Part shown: positions 36,701 to 47,577 of the stretch, piece after piece
Position numbering within the stretch: the stretch's first letter is position 1
Layout: every line of letters starts with the position of its first letter
Origin: Diospyros lotus
Taxonomy: Eukaryota; Streptophyta; Magnoliopsida; Ericales; Ebenaceae
Assembly: GCF_014633365.1 (NCBI RefSeq)
Contig: NC_068351.1
Coordinates: 4,388,879-4,452,878, forward strand
Direction: 5' to 3'
Length of the DNA: 64,000 nucleotides
Position numbers and translations under genes: made by a program
The notes under the pieces: generated by a model
The model's database searches: none
Told to the model about the DNA's origin: nothing
The model's input: the letters and a program-made list of their open reading frames with translations, nothing else

Positions 36701-39700
36701 AAGAAGTTGATGTAGCTTCTTCCCCTTATCATTTTGCAGGACCCCATCTCCATATTGCCTTGGAGAACCACCCTTCTTCCTTCTTTTTCTAAGGAAACTT
36801 CCATCTTATTAAAATCGAAACTAATTGGACTCACTCCCTTCATCCAATCCACACCCAAAATTATGTGACAACCCCCCAGCTTCAGCAATCTCAGGTTAGC
36901 TTCAAATGCCTCACCCTGCGTGTACTGGCCACATGGCACTTCATCTTCTGTGCAGTACTCTCATCAATAAAATTGTGGGTACTTCCACTGTCAATCAACA
37001 CCATAAGGGTACCTTCTCATACCCTGCCGTCAACTTTGATTATTTTGCTACTGGTCGCCCCTTTTATAGCATGTAACGAGATTGCCCTATTGTCCTCTTC
37101 GCCTGCTTCTTCTATCATCGCGTGGTCCTCCTTATTTTCCTCCTCTTCTCCTTCTAGCAACAACAACTACTTTCTGCATTGATGCCTTACGAAGTATTTA
37201 TCTCCACACTTGAAACATAGCCCAACTTGTCTCCGTTGTTCAATAATTTTGTCCCTAGATTGTAAATTAGGCCCTGGAGGAGGTAATACCTGATATCGGG
37301 CCCCTGTTCCTCCCTTTGGAGGTTCTCGCCCTGTGAATTTATCCCCATTTTGCACGGTACTTGGTATCCCTCCTCTGTTCTGCCCTTTTTGTCTCCTCAT
37401 CAAGCCTCAAACATTAACTCCTGCAAGGAGGCTCCCTCTACTGCCTCTTGTACTGTCTTGGGTTTCTGCACCTTCACTGCCGATTGCAATTCATCATTCA
37501 ATCCTCCCACAAAACTAGACACAAAATACTCCTTGGTGAGGTATGGGTTTTTGCTCAACATTAGGGACTTCAATTCTTCGAATTTCATTTGGTATTCCAT
37601 CACCGTTCCTTCCTTAGGCGATTAAATTCTTCCACTACGTCTATCATGCCTCTTTCCCCAAACCTCTCACAAAGTCCTTTAGAAAATTCTTCCAAGCTAT
37701 AGGACTCCCTTACCTTGGACCACCCCTGGAACCAAATGTCCCCAAAGTCATTGAGGTAGGCATAGGCTAGGGACACTCTTTGGTTCTCGGCCACTTGGTG
37801 GATCACAAACATCTTCTCACATCTCTTGATCCACCATTGGGGTTTTTGTCCCTCGAACATCGACAATTCCAACCTTGACATTGGAAATCCGGTGTGGTTT
37901 GAATGAGTAGTGCCTTCATGTCTACTCTTCCACACATTCTCTTCCTTTGCGGATAGATCCATCTCAACCTCTGATGGCCCAACATTCCGGTTACTTGTGC
38001 CAATTCTCAGTAGAATTGGTTCGATACGTTCATTAGGGGAAAATTAGGTGAAATCCTTACTTGATGTTGATTGGAGAACATGATCATGAATTGTTGCAGT
38101 TGATTGCGCAACACATTGCTTTGCTTGCGCATCCCTCGCATCTGTTCTCGAATTTGGTCTCGCATGTCATCCTTGATCTTCTCTGCAATCCCTTCTAATT
38201 TTCGATCCACCACCGAACCAATCTTATCCTTCATTGTTTCCACCCGAGCTTGGACTTCCACCATTTAAGCAGTCACCTGTTGAATCCTACAACTCCATTT
38301 GCCTCATCCTCGTGTCGTCAACCATTGTCTCCTCAATTCAGAATGCCGGCCAAGACAATGCTCTGATACCAAGATGTCAGATCCTTGATTTGACAGAGGG
38401 AATTCTCTCTGATCCGATAGAGAATTTGCAGAAATAAGGTGTTATGATTAGGAGTTTTTAGAAACCGATTCAAGACTTAGATTTTGCCAATCTCTCTTCA
38501 CTCCTCACCCGTAAATCAAACCACAATAGAATAGAGATAACTGATAATGAAAAACAGCAAAGAAAAGAAAGTAAAGAACAATCAAACCAATCACGAGGCA
38601 CAGGATTATCCTGGTTCGGATTGCAAAGTGCAATCCTACATCCAGCCTTCTCTCCGAGACAAATCCACTAGAAATCGAGAGTGATTACAGCAGTACAACT
38701 GTCCCCTACTCCCTCCTGTTACAGCGCTCCCAAGTTCAATGAAAATAACCAAAGAGATTTCCACCAGATCGCTCCAAGAATCACTTTTCTCACAATCTTG
38801 ATCTCTTCTTTCCCACAACACTCAGCGCACAAGAGGATGACCAGTAGTCTTACAAACAAGAAAAAATGAGAACTCTGTTTGCATTTGCTAACCCCTTGCC
38901 CTCTATTTATAATAGTGGGTGGATATCTTAATGAATATGATTAGATATTTACAGTTTAACCCCCAAACTATAACTAATTGCAGTTTGGGTTACAACTTCT
39001 ATCTAAAATCTTCAAAAGGAACTCTAGCGAACTGCTATCATTTTCTTCTCATACCATATACTTGAGACAACCTTTAACATAAGGGAGGAAATGTAGAATA
39101 GGGAGAGAAAAATATAAAGAGAGAGAAAGAACGAGAAGTTTTGGAGGGAGAATTCGGATTTCAATTATCAAATCATGTCTATACAATGAGTTGGGCCGAT
39201 CTCTTATACGGCCACAACTTGGGATTGGTGCCAAAACGGTTGCCAAGTCCCTTCTAGAATCAGTCAAGTTGCCTAACCGTTTACATACAACTTGCACTGC
39301 TTGGAACCTTCTACCAGCAGGCTAATTCCCTCCAAAAATTACAATAATAGCTACGAATAGCAACAAAGTAAAGGTTATAGCCTCGGTACACGACATTGTA
39401 TTTGAAGGGAAAAATGATGCTTTGCCCCAATTTTGTACATTTGTTTGGGTTATGACATCTGTATGATTTTTGATTGACGCATGTACTTACACAACCAAAA
39501 TGGAAATTGATCTACAACAAACTTAAGCTTTAACCCAACCATGTATTAATAAATTAAAATGTACTTGCTTTTCCACTGGTCCAACGTTGATGGAGAAAGC
39601 ATGCGCAAACTACTGAATCCCTTTCCAAGCTAGCTAAGCCTTTTTAGTCCTTTGTTCCTACATAGGTTGTGAAGTAAACAATTTGTTCTCACTTCTCACA

Positions 39701-42700
39701 GCCTACTATAAAGAATTAGCTTTCATGGGCTACTGTCATACATGTTAGAAATAAATCAATATCAAGCTGAATAATAATTTTGTAACCTACTGTCAGGACC
39801 CTACGTGGAACCCAGGGTAAAATTGTATTTTTCTTCCTATCATTGTAACAGCAGGTGGGTAAGTGCTGTATATCATAACAATAGGCAGCTAAAGCGGTTG
39901 GTAGGCGGTTAGGAGGGTGTAGTAAGCTGTTAGCCTGTTGGAGGATGTAACCATCAAATTGTTAAGGTTTGTAGCCACCAAGGATTGGCGGGAAAGGGGA
40001 TATATAAGAGCTCCCAATTCAATAAGAGAGGGAAGGAATTTCATAACCAAAACTGATACTCTTTTCTCTCTTCAATCTCTCTCTCTTGCAACTCCCTGTT
40101 CCTCTCTCTCTCTCTCGTTCTTTCCCCCTTTTCCCTTCTTCCTAACCCTAATTTCTCTCTCAAGAGGAGAAATTTACGTGTCAGGACCGAGGTCCTGACA
40201 CCCACAATAGACTAGATCAAAATTAAAGACACTGTTATTAACGACTTATCACTAAGCCAGTGATCACCTTCTATTGCATAAAACAGGTAGTAGCAGAAAA
40301 AGAATGAAGAGAAGAAGAAGAAGAAGAAGAAGAAGAAGAAGAAGAAGAAGAAGAAGAAGAAGAGATGTAATCATTGCTTGAATATTGAAAATACTAGACT
40401 TGGTTTATTTATACAATATCTTAGGCTCCAGAAGTAATCATTGCTTGAATATTGCTTGAATATTGAAAATACTAGACTTGGTTTAATCATTGCTTGAATA
40501 TTAAAAATACTAGACTTGGTTTATTTATACTAGACTTGGTTTATTTATACAATATCTTAGGCTCCAGAAGTTAACCTGTTTACCAAATACTAGACTTGGT
40601 TTATTTATACAATATCTTAGGCTCCAGAAGTTAACCTGTTTACCAATAGCCAACAGAAAGGAGCTGAACATGCTAACTAATAACAATTATTCAACTGTTA
40701 TTACAATTGGCCTGATCTCAAGCATGGACCCTTGCTTGAATATTGAAAATACTAGACTTGGTTTATTTATACAATATCTTAGGCTCCAGAAGTTAACATG
40801 TTTACCAAATACTAGACTTGGTTTATTTATACAATATCTTAGGCTCCAGAAGTTAACCTGTTTACCAATAGCCAACAGAAAGGAGCTGAACATGCTAACT
40901 AATAACAATTATTCAACTGTTATTACAATTGGCCTGATCTCAAGCATGGACCACTGCCATCTCATTTATTTTTGCGTTGCTCCATATAAGGCATAGCTGA
41001 TTCACCCTTTCATTCTTAACTTCCTCATTTCAGCAATTATCCTCCAGCTGAATTGTCGCTTGAATATTGAAAATACTAGACTTGGTTTATTTATACAATA
41101 TCTTAGGCTCCAGAAGTTAAGCTGTTTACCAATAGCCAACAGAAAGGAGCTGAACATGCTAACTAATAACAATTATTCAACTGTTATTACAATTGGCCTG
41201 ATCTCAGAAGAAGAAGAAGAAGAAGAAGAAGAAGAAGAAGAAGAAGAAGAAGAAGAAGAAGAAGAAGAAGAGATGTAATCATTGCTTGAATATTGAAAAT
41301 ACTAGACTTGGTTTATTTATACAATATCTTAGGCCCAGAAGTTAACCTGTTTACCAAATACTAGACTTGGTTTATTTATACAATATCTTAGGCTCCAGAA
41401 GTTAACCTGTTTACCAATAGCCAACAGAAAGGAGCTGAACATGCTAACTAATAACAATTATTCAACTGTTATTACAATTGGCCTGATCTCAAGCATGGAC
41501 CACTGCCATCTCATTTATTTTTGCGTTGCTCCATATAAGGCATAGCTGATTCACCCTTTCATTCTTAACTTCCTCATTTCAGCAATTATCCTCCAGCTGA
41601 ATTGTCAATACAAATACCTCTGAGGCCGCCTTCTTTCCCATATTGATCTTCTGTTTGGATAATATTGGCATTCTCCCTTTTGTCTTGATAATCAGCTTCC
41701 CCTGTTTTCTCTGATCTTGCAATCCTGTTATCCTTCAATCAGTGAGTAACACTCTTCGTCCTGTTTGAATGCGGCTGCCATGTCACACATTGGTTTACTG
41801 TGGTTCAACAATGTGTTTGCAGTTGCATCCACAGATGAAGGATTGATAATTCACCATGTGAAAAATAAGTTACATAATATAAAAAACTTTTAACTCTAAA
41901 ATCCCAAGACAACTAATCTCACAATCTTTTGATGATTCTATGATGCACTCCATACTCTGTAAATCAGATAATGTAGCATTAGCATATTATATAGAGATAG
42001 GGTGGACAAAAATCCGAAGTTGCCTAAATTGAGTTATAGCTAGGCTTGTTCTACTAATTAAAAGAAACTCAAGAATTTTCCACATTGGCTTGAATTTCAC
42101 AAGTATAATGAAATAATCAAAATTTTCTCCTTGTTTTGATTTATTATCCTATTTGAGACATATTTTTCTTAAACCAGTTTTGGTTTGTTGACCTGTTTGG
42201 TTTTGACCCACTTTTGGTTTTGGACTATCTAGATTAGACCATATGTAGGCTATTTCAATCCAACTTTGTTTGGTTATTGGTATTTTACTTTGGTTAGTAA
42301 TGACATTTGAGTAATAATGTGGCTGTTAAGGTATATTTGAGAAGTTAAGAGATTTTAGTTATTTCAGTATGTTTGTGGGAATCAAGGCAATGTGGTTCAC
42401 TTTGTGGTATGTTTGTAGGCCGACCTTAATTATAACTCAATCTAAATCTTAGGTGATTTAGAATTTCTATACCATAATCTAATTTACAGAAAGAATAACA
42501 TTTCTATACTCCAATCTAAAGTAGATGAGGATTAAATAGGGCATCAGTGCAATTTTCTCTATATATGTAATTTTCTCTTTAAAGGGTATTTTATGGCTGA
42601 CAATGTCAGCGCAGTTTATGCTTTGAGAGCATGGGTCTATTTATGTTTAGGGTTTCAAAGATTTTCTACATTGTTCTTTCGTAAACCTTATTTTGACATC

Positions 42701-45700
42701 ATGAGATTTGTTGCACCTCTTTTGAACAAGAAAGTGGAGACTTTGAGCCATACAAGGGGTTAGGTAGTACCACCTGTTAGCTTAAAATTTTGGGTTGAAT
42801 GGTAAGTCCTCACCTTGTGACAAGAGGATATCAAAACAGCTTAACTCTTGAATCCTACATTAGATAAGAAAGGGGAGATCTTAGGCCATATAAGGGGAGT
42901 TGACTCGATGGCCTAATATCTTAATCTTTTAGGTTGCATGGCAATGACCTGGCCTGTAATGCTATCCCATAGCCCAATAAATGATGGCCTGGTTAGTTTA
43001 AACTTTTAACACCAAAACAGTAATGACTTATTGTCAAATGTGGCCCACAACTAAAAATTATTTTTAAGAGAAAAAAAAATATCATTGGGCTGAAGTGGAA
43101 TTGAATTGAAAATTACCGGTTACTGCTTAGTTCCATATGCACTGATTTGATCTAATGCTGTTTTCATGATGATGCATAAGGTTTAGGTTCTAAAGAAAGG
43201 ACTCTATATAAGCTCAACAAGAGAAATAGATTTATCCGTACAGCTTTTTGCATCTAGAAATCATTTATCACATTCCTAAAATCTTCACTCAAAATATAAT
43301 GACAGCTATAAGTTGTCAATGGCATATAACCACATTGAATTTGTGCTCAACCTTCGCTCCTGCTTTAACATTGGGTCGAACTTAAATTGAGTTGAGAATT
43401 ACTGGGCCGGTTCATTTGATGTCTGGGTTTGGTTTTTCTTCCATACTTGGTAGAAGTAATGATGTTTAGTTCAGTTCTAGGGCAGTCATCAGCCTGACGT
43501 GTGTCCCCCCACTTACCCTAGTTTCTGTAGTTTCAATATCATATATTTGTCACTTCCTGAGTTTAAAAGTTCTTAAAATTAAAGTTGCAGGTACTGCTTT
43601 GCAAGGAGATAATGGAGAACCGACATATCCTAAGCAATCTGATAGGGAAAGCCATGTGCATAATTCAAGTGACAGCAATGAAATTCCTCAGTTACCAACA
43701 CCCTCAGCAAATGCTCATGATAGGGATTTGCAACCATTTAACAAAAATAATGCTATCATAAGCTCAACAGATATGGTCAATGATCGAGTCCCTCTAGAGC
43801 ATTTGCAGACAATTGGTCATAGAGAAATTCGACCACATATAGTTATGCCTGATCGGAGAGGAAATGCAGCTAACAATTTGAGATTTGTTGAGGGTGGTCA
43901 ACTGGTTCCAATTAGACAAAGAAGAGAAATTTCCCTTGATGTGGAAGATTTGGACATTCCTTGGAGTGACCTTGTTTTGAAAGAGAGAATTGGATCAGGT
44001 AAGTCTTTTTTCTCCATGTTGGAAGAAACTTCAGGAGGTCACTTACAATTCTTTGTGCAGAAAAGTTATTTTTTTTAGGCATGTGGGACATTACACTGAA
44101 AGTAAATGACATGATGCTTTACCAGGTTCTTTTGGCACTGTTCATCGTGCTGATTGGCATGGCTCAGTAAGTAATTGCTTGTCTGTTCTAAACTACCATT
44201 TGAAGTTTGCTTCTCAGAAACTGATGAATAGGAGTAAATTTCCATGATTCCTTGTAATGTGATTTTCTTTCATTTTAGCTATCCTAATGTATTTGAGTTA
44301 CCTAATTGTGCTTATGGCTTAAGGTGCCAGATTATATTTGGTTAACAACTTTGCAATATTGTAGTTATAATATAAAATTGAATAATGGATGGCTTTGTTT
44401 GGTGTTGCTGAAATATTGACTGGTTAATCATAGCAACCTAGTTTTCCTTTTATCTTTTATGATTATGTCTCGATTGGAATTGATGATATTCCTGTGAGAA
44501 TATTTATTCGGTTCCAGTAAAAAAGTAAATTCATTTGAATTGAATATCCTAATTAGTGAAAACACCTGGACTACTCAAATATGAGAGCCAAGTAAGGGCA
44601 GATAAAATTAGATGCCACATTCTTTGTTTTTTTTTTTTTGGCCGGGGGGGGGGGGGGGGTTGTTGGAGATCAATTTAACAAATATATTGAAGCGCACAGA
44701 TCCTATTAATTCATGGTTAGTTGAAGGCAGCCTAGTCTTTTGACTCCCTTGTTCAGAAATTTTAGCTTGGTTGGTCTCCTCTGTCAAACATGGTCGTACA
44801 GATTAGGGAAGTGATATTTTATTGAGATTGCTATTTGTTTCATTTTCTGCAAAGTTAAAGTTTTTCAGTTTGGAAACTAATTTTACTTGGAACTAGACGT
44901 TAGAACTTATTTCCTGTCCCTTTGGCGTATAGATCTTATGACAACAATGTGAGTTGCTTGTGCCTTTCATATTCTGAACTTTGCTTTAATTTTTTATCTT
45001 TTTTTGGATGTAACATGTGGAATGAATTAATTGCACGAGCTCTAGAAAAAGAGTTGCTAATATAGTATAGATATATGATGACTTTTGATAATGCTTTTTT
45101 GCTAATATGTGGCATTGAGATTGCCTTGAATTCAAATTAAATGACCCAACGCTAAGTATGGTGGAGATAGGATTTTTATGCTCAATCCAAGACTCAGATA
45201 ATTTAGGATTTTTTTACCTATCTTTTTCTCTCTATAAATAGAGTCTCATTTCTGATTGTTAGATTTGCGGTTGGGCATTAAGTGATGAATCTCAGAGAAA
45301 TTTGTGAGATTAGTGTGTTGGGGTTGAGAATGAGAGTTTCTCTCTTTTGTATTCCATTTGTGACGTATTGAATTTTTGCTCCTTCTTTGCCTGTGGATGT
45401 AGCCACATTGCTGAACCTTGTTAAATCTATGTCTCTGATTTTGATCTTGTATGGGTGTTACAGAATATATTTGTTTTTTGTTTTATTCCCTCACATACTG
45501 GGCGTGCACGGTCCAGTTTGGAAAAAAATTGAGACCTAACCATATATTAGGTTTTACTGGAATATCCAATCCAAACTAAACTTTTTTACAGGCTAAACCA
45601 AACAAAAAATTGCAGTTTGGTTCAGTTCAAACCACGGTTTGAACAAAATAAGAGTTAAATAATTTTTATATGCATATTTTATAAATTGCAACAACTGTCA

Positions 45701-47577
45701 CACTTCTAAAACTCTCTATCTAACATCAAAAAATAAACAAACATAATCAATCTTTTTGTTTTTTTGATAACTAGACACTGAAATATAAAATATTGCCTAA
45801 AACAACAGTTTTTTTTTTACTTAATCTATATGTGTTATATTGTTTTCCATTTTTCTTTTAGTTGTTTTGCTATTTTTTATTTTTTTAATTAGTTTAAAAA
45901 TGTCGATTTTATATTATTTGTATTGTATAATATAGTATATAATATAATAATATAGTTTACAGTTTTGATTAATTTTTGTATCACAAACTGAAACAAAACC
46001 ATAAACCAATTTTTTTTTTTTTTTTTAAAAATTCAAACCAAACTGTTTTTTAACAAAACTTAAACCAAACCAAACTAACCGGCCCAGTTTGGTTTAATGG
46101 TTTGGACCGAATTATGCACGCCCCCACTAACATTTAAAATGTGGGAAAATGATTCTGTTGTTATTTTTTATATAATACGGAAGCATCCTTAGTGTGAAAA
46201 GTAAGGGAATTGTTTGTGTTTTGACCTCATATACACTTTAGGCTCTAGGTCAGAATAATCTGTGATGTAAACAGTTGACACTTGATCATCAGGTGTGATT
46301 ATATGGAAGTCTTACCCACTCAAATGGAAAATTTTAGCTACTGCCTACTTTTCTTGCACTGATTCCCTAAGATTATCAGTTAAAATGATTGATAGTCTGT
46401 ATGTTTACATCACAGATTACATCACAAATGGAAAAGATTAACTTAACCTTGACAGCATGATGAACAATCCTGTTATGGTTGTAATATATGGTCTGTATGT
46501 CTTTGCTGTTCCATATTGATGGAGATATGAGCTCAATTTCAGTTGTTTGTCAAGATCCAATAAAACTTCAATTTTTTATTTTCGTAACTCTTTTGTTTCT
46601 TATTGCTCTTCTTTTTAGGTTCCACTTAGTTATCTATGACATTATTTCTATCAACTATCACTTCACAGTTCAGTCATATTTTTAGGTGCTACTGGCTTCA
46701 TTCTAACAGATTTTATGATCACACAATTTTTTATCTTTCAGGATGTTGCTGTGAAGATTCTCATGGATCAAGATTTGCATCCAGGGCGATTGAAAGAATT
46801 TTTAAGGGAGGTGTGTTGAAACTTCTGGAAAACTGAGTCTAAATTTGAGGATTCTCAACTTAATGAATCTTATGTATTTGTTGTTAAGTACCTAATGATT
46901 TGAATTATTTTGTATTCTTATATTTCTGCTTCTTGACTTGACTACTTATGTTTGTAGGTCGCAATTATGAAACGCTTGCGGCACCCAAATATAGTTCTAT
47001 TTATGGGTGCTGTTACTCATCCTCCAAACTTGTCCATTGTAACAGAATATCTATCAAGGTTTTCCATTGTCTCTTGTAATTCCCTTACCATCAATCACAG
47101 AGATTAGATATCCATGTATCACCAAGAGCATTGATTCAAGTAGCTAACTAACTCTAGTTTTGGCTTTGAACTGCAGAGGGAGTTTATATCGACTTTTACA
47201 TAAACAGGGTGCAAGAGAAGTATTGGATGAGAGGCGCAGGTTGAGTATGGCTTATGATGTGGTATGCATTAGAAAGTTCTGTTTTTGTTGTATCTATTAT
47301 GCACGCTTAGACCTATAAATATTGTGTTTTCTCCTCATGCACAAGTTGTTGTCTCAATGAAGTGCTAAAGGTTTCAGAATTTTGTTAAATCCTTACTTCC
47401 TTTTCACCTTTTAATCAAATAGGTCCATTCATACACTTTTGGGGAGAAATTACCAATTTGTACTTTTGTTTTCTGTAGGCAAAGGGAATGAATTATCTTC
47501 ATAATCGCAATCCTCCCATTGTTCATCGAGATTTGAAGTCTCCAAATCTTTTGGTCGACAAAAAATATACGGTGAAG
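27758..47577 (+). CDS. CTR1: CTR1, Raf-like protein kinase repressing ethylene signalling (3' exons outside window)
   Basis: Ser/Thr MAPKKK-like kinase. In Arabidopsis it sits with ethylene receptors at the ER and phosphorylates EIN2 to block the response. Exons joining in frame: 27758-28339, 29941-30242, 30386-30530, 30927-31030, 32011-32219, 43591-43998, 44126-44166, 46742-46810, 46958-47058, 47177-47261, 47479-47577, giving 715 codons. Start chosen because [14 protein letters not shown] matches the CTR1 N-terminus; an in-frame ATG at 27737 would add seven residues. Other hallmarks are [36 protein letters not shown], the CTR1/EDR1 domain (residues about 150-400), the P-loop IGSGSFGTVH (about 580-589), DVAVKIL with the ATP-binding Lys (about 602) and HRDLKSPN with the catalytic Asp (about 700). 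No DFG or C-lobe exon follows before 64000; about 100-130 residues are missing relative to the family. Confidence 0.95.
28340..29940 (+). other. CTR1 intron 1
   Basis: GT-AG intron of 1.6 kb between HRFW and VNGCLSYFD. No gene or bounded transposon recognised inside. Confidence 0.85.
30717..30783 (+). repeat. Poly-C then poly-A tract in CTR1 intron 3
   Basis: A CCCC(A/T)-rich run that becomes a pure C run is followed directly by about 23 A residues. The minus strand is G-rich enough to form a quadruplex. It lies about 140 bp before the acceptor of exon 4 (30927). Assembly or sequencing length error is possible in such tracts. Confidence 0.8.
31031..32010 (+). other. CTR1 intron 4
   Basis: 0.98-kb GT-AG intron between VRFGVDR and EYLVDLVG. 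T-rich, no recognisable insertion. Confidence 0.85.
32220..33363 (+). other. 5' part of CTR1 intron 5 before the Gypsy element
   Basis: Intron 5 runs 32220-43590 (11.4 kb). This first part has a purine-rich patch at about 32480-32580 (GGTTTTGGAGGGAGAATT) resembling the Gypsy LTR at 33364, so it may be a diverged LTR fragment. Nothing else is recognised. Confidence 0.55.
33843..34922 (-). pseudogene. Gypsy integrase core with degenerate chromodomain-like tail
   Basis: 34922-34518 has the catalytic core ([29 protein letters not shown]). After a stop near 34515 the frame 34508-33843 continues with [22 protein letters not shown] and a final segment ([19 protein letters not shown]) that resembles a chromodomain start. 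That supports a chromovirus lineage; the sublineage is not resolved. Confidence 0.85.
34865..35760 (-). pseudogene. Gypsy RNase H and integrase zinc-binding region
   Basis: 35760-35476 has [17 protein letters not shown] and the RNase H start [16 protein letters not shown]. 35479-34865 continues with LSIYDKELL and then the integrase HHCC-like region ([18 protein letters not shown]). The two parts are in different frames, joined near 35478. Confidence 0.88.
35785..36682 (-). pseudogene. Gypsy reverse transcriptase, broken
   Basis: The N-terminal part (36682-36299) has [23 protein letters not shown]. It is followed past a stop by [20 protein letters not shown] sequence (about 36298-36230) and, in the frame from 36027, the polymerase motif FFDDILIYS with LGHVISK. 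Interruptions near 36298 and 36040 prevent a continuous reading frame. Confidence 0.88.
36562..37010 (-). pseudogene. Gypsy aspartic protease
   Basis: The active-site stretch [13 protein letters not shown] reads on the minus strand at about 36965-37003. It is followed by the frame from 36939 with [13 protein letters not shown], the usual C-terminal protease motif. A stop or frame break separates the two parts. Confidence 0.8.
37167..38264 (-). pseudogene. Gypsy gag (capsid and zinc knuckle), broken
   Basis: Three pieces in different frames: a coiled-coil-like N-terminal part (38264-38007, rich in K, E, R and Q), the retrotransposon gag core (37962-37400; [29 protein letters not shown]), and a zinc knuckle [14 protein letters not shown] (about 37170-37230). 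A stop lies between the first two pieces near 38005, and the frame shifts near 37600 and 37400. Confidence 0.85.
38440..39079 (-). mobile_element. Copia-like solo LTR nested in the Gypsy 5' LTR
   Basis: A 640-bp insert beginning TGTTATGATTAGG and ending CCTTTAACA. An exact 5-bp target duplication TAAGG (38435-38439 and 39080-39084) interrupts the Gypsy LTR. It shares TTATCCTGGTTCGG and CCTACATCCAGCC phrases with the Copia LTRs at 50544 and 58527, in the same order, so it is a relative in the same (antisense) orientation. Confidence 0.88.
39791..40200 (+). mobile_element. 410-bp solo LTR in CTR1 intron 5
   Basis: Starts TGTCAGGACCC and ends GGTCCTGACA (10-bp inverted ends). It is flanked by CCTAC (39786-39790) and CCCAC (40201-40205), a 5-bp target duplication with one change. 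A TATA-like GGATATATAAGAGC lies at about 39997-40010, followed by a CT-rich tract, so its own promoter would run in the same direction as CTR1. Confidence 0.78.
40309..41610 (+). repeat. Complex tandem repeat field with two GAA microsatellites
   Basis: Two GAA runs (about 40309-40364 and 41207-41272) are each followed by GAGATGTAATCATTGCTTG, a spacing of about 908 bp. Between and after them a roughly 57-60-bp unit (ACTAGACTTGGTTTATTTAT, then AATATCTTAGGCTCCAGAAG and TTAACCTGTTTACCAA) occurs about ten times, whole or truncated (for example 40392, 40588, 40751, 40808, 41074, 41296, 41359). A longer tail module (GACCACTGCCATCTC... to GAATTGTC) occurs at about 40945-41057 and 41495-41606. Repeated unequal exchange explains the pattern. 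Confidence 0.88.
41611..43590 (+). other. 3' part of CTR1 intron 5
   Basis: Mostly unique T-rich intron. At about 42725-42850 and 42865-42985 there are two diverged copies of a repeat with GGAGA(C/T)(C/T)TT..GCCATA(C/T)AAGGGG, then TTTTGGGTTG or TTTAGGTTGCATGG. It resembles a common dispersed plant repeat whose family I cannot name. Confidence 0.5.
45140..45470 (+). mobile_element. Probable decayed solo LTR
   Basis: It has a TATA-like CTATAAATAGAG (about 45232-45243), then AGAGTTTCTCTC..TTGTATTCC and a GTGGATGTAGCC...GAACCTTGTTAAATC stretch. That layout is common in plant Copia LTRs. The ends and target duplication could not be fixed, so the boundaries are approximate. Confidence 0.4.
45500..46125. 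mobile_element. MITE-like element in CTR1 intron 7
   Basis: The left end GGGCGTGCACGGTCCAGTTT and the reverse of the right end (GGGCGTGCATAATTCGGTCC) form an imperfect terminal inverted repeat. The inside is rich in AAACCAAAC/GTTTGGTTT blocks that can fold back. There is no coding content. The target duplication is unclear (perhaps ACT), so the superfamily is open. Confidence 0.7.

Larger units (their letters stand above)
33364..39395 (-). mobile_element. Ty3/Gypsy retrotransposon, chromovirus-like, antisense in CTR1 intron 5
   Basis: LTRs are 33364-33737 (3' LTR, 374 bp) and 38375-39395 (5' LTR, about 376 bp plus a 640-bp nested solo LTR). Ends are TGTCA...TGACA or CGACA, with an exact target duplication TTGTA (33359-33363 and 39396-39400). 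The primer-binding site TGGTATCAGAGC (minus, 38360-38371) and a polypurine tract GGAGGGGGTAG (minus, just inside 33738) fit. Domain order on the minus strand is gag, protease, RT, RNase H, integrase. The frames are broken, so it is non-autonomous now. LTR similarity suggests moderately recent insertion. Confidence 0.93.
44167..46741 (+). other. CTR1 intron 7 (2.6 kb), holding repeat insertions
   Basis: Lies between WHGS (exon 7) and DVAVKIL (exon 8), so it splits the kinase N-lobe between the P-loop and the ATP-binding Lys. It contains a T-run plus G18-type tract (44627-44660), an LTR-like stretch (about 45140-45470) and a MITE (45500-46125). Confidence 0.85.

Noticed and set aside
41060..41278. 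Open frame ending in a poly-Glu run
   Set aside because: It is the GAA microsatellite read in frame; no promoter or homology.
40309..41610. CRISPR-like array
   Set aside because: Repeats are contiguous or truncated without unique spacers of regular length, and the genome is a plant.
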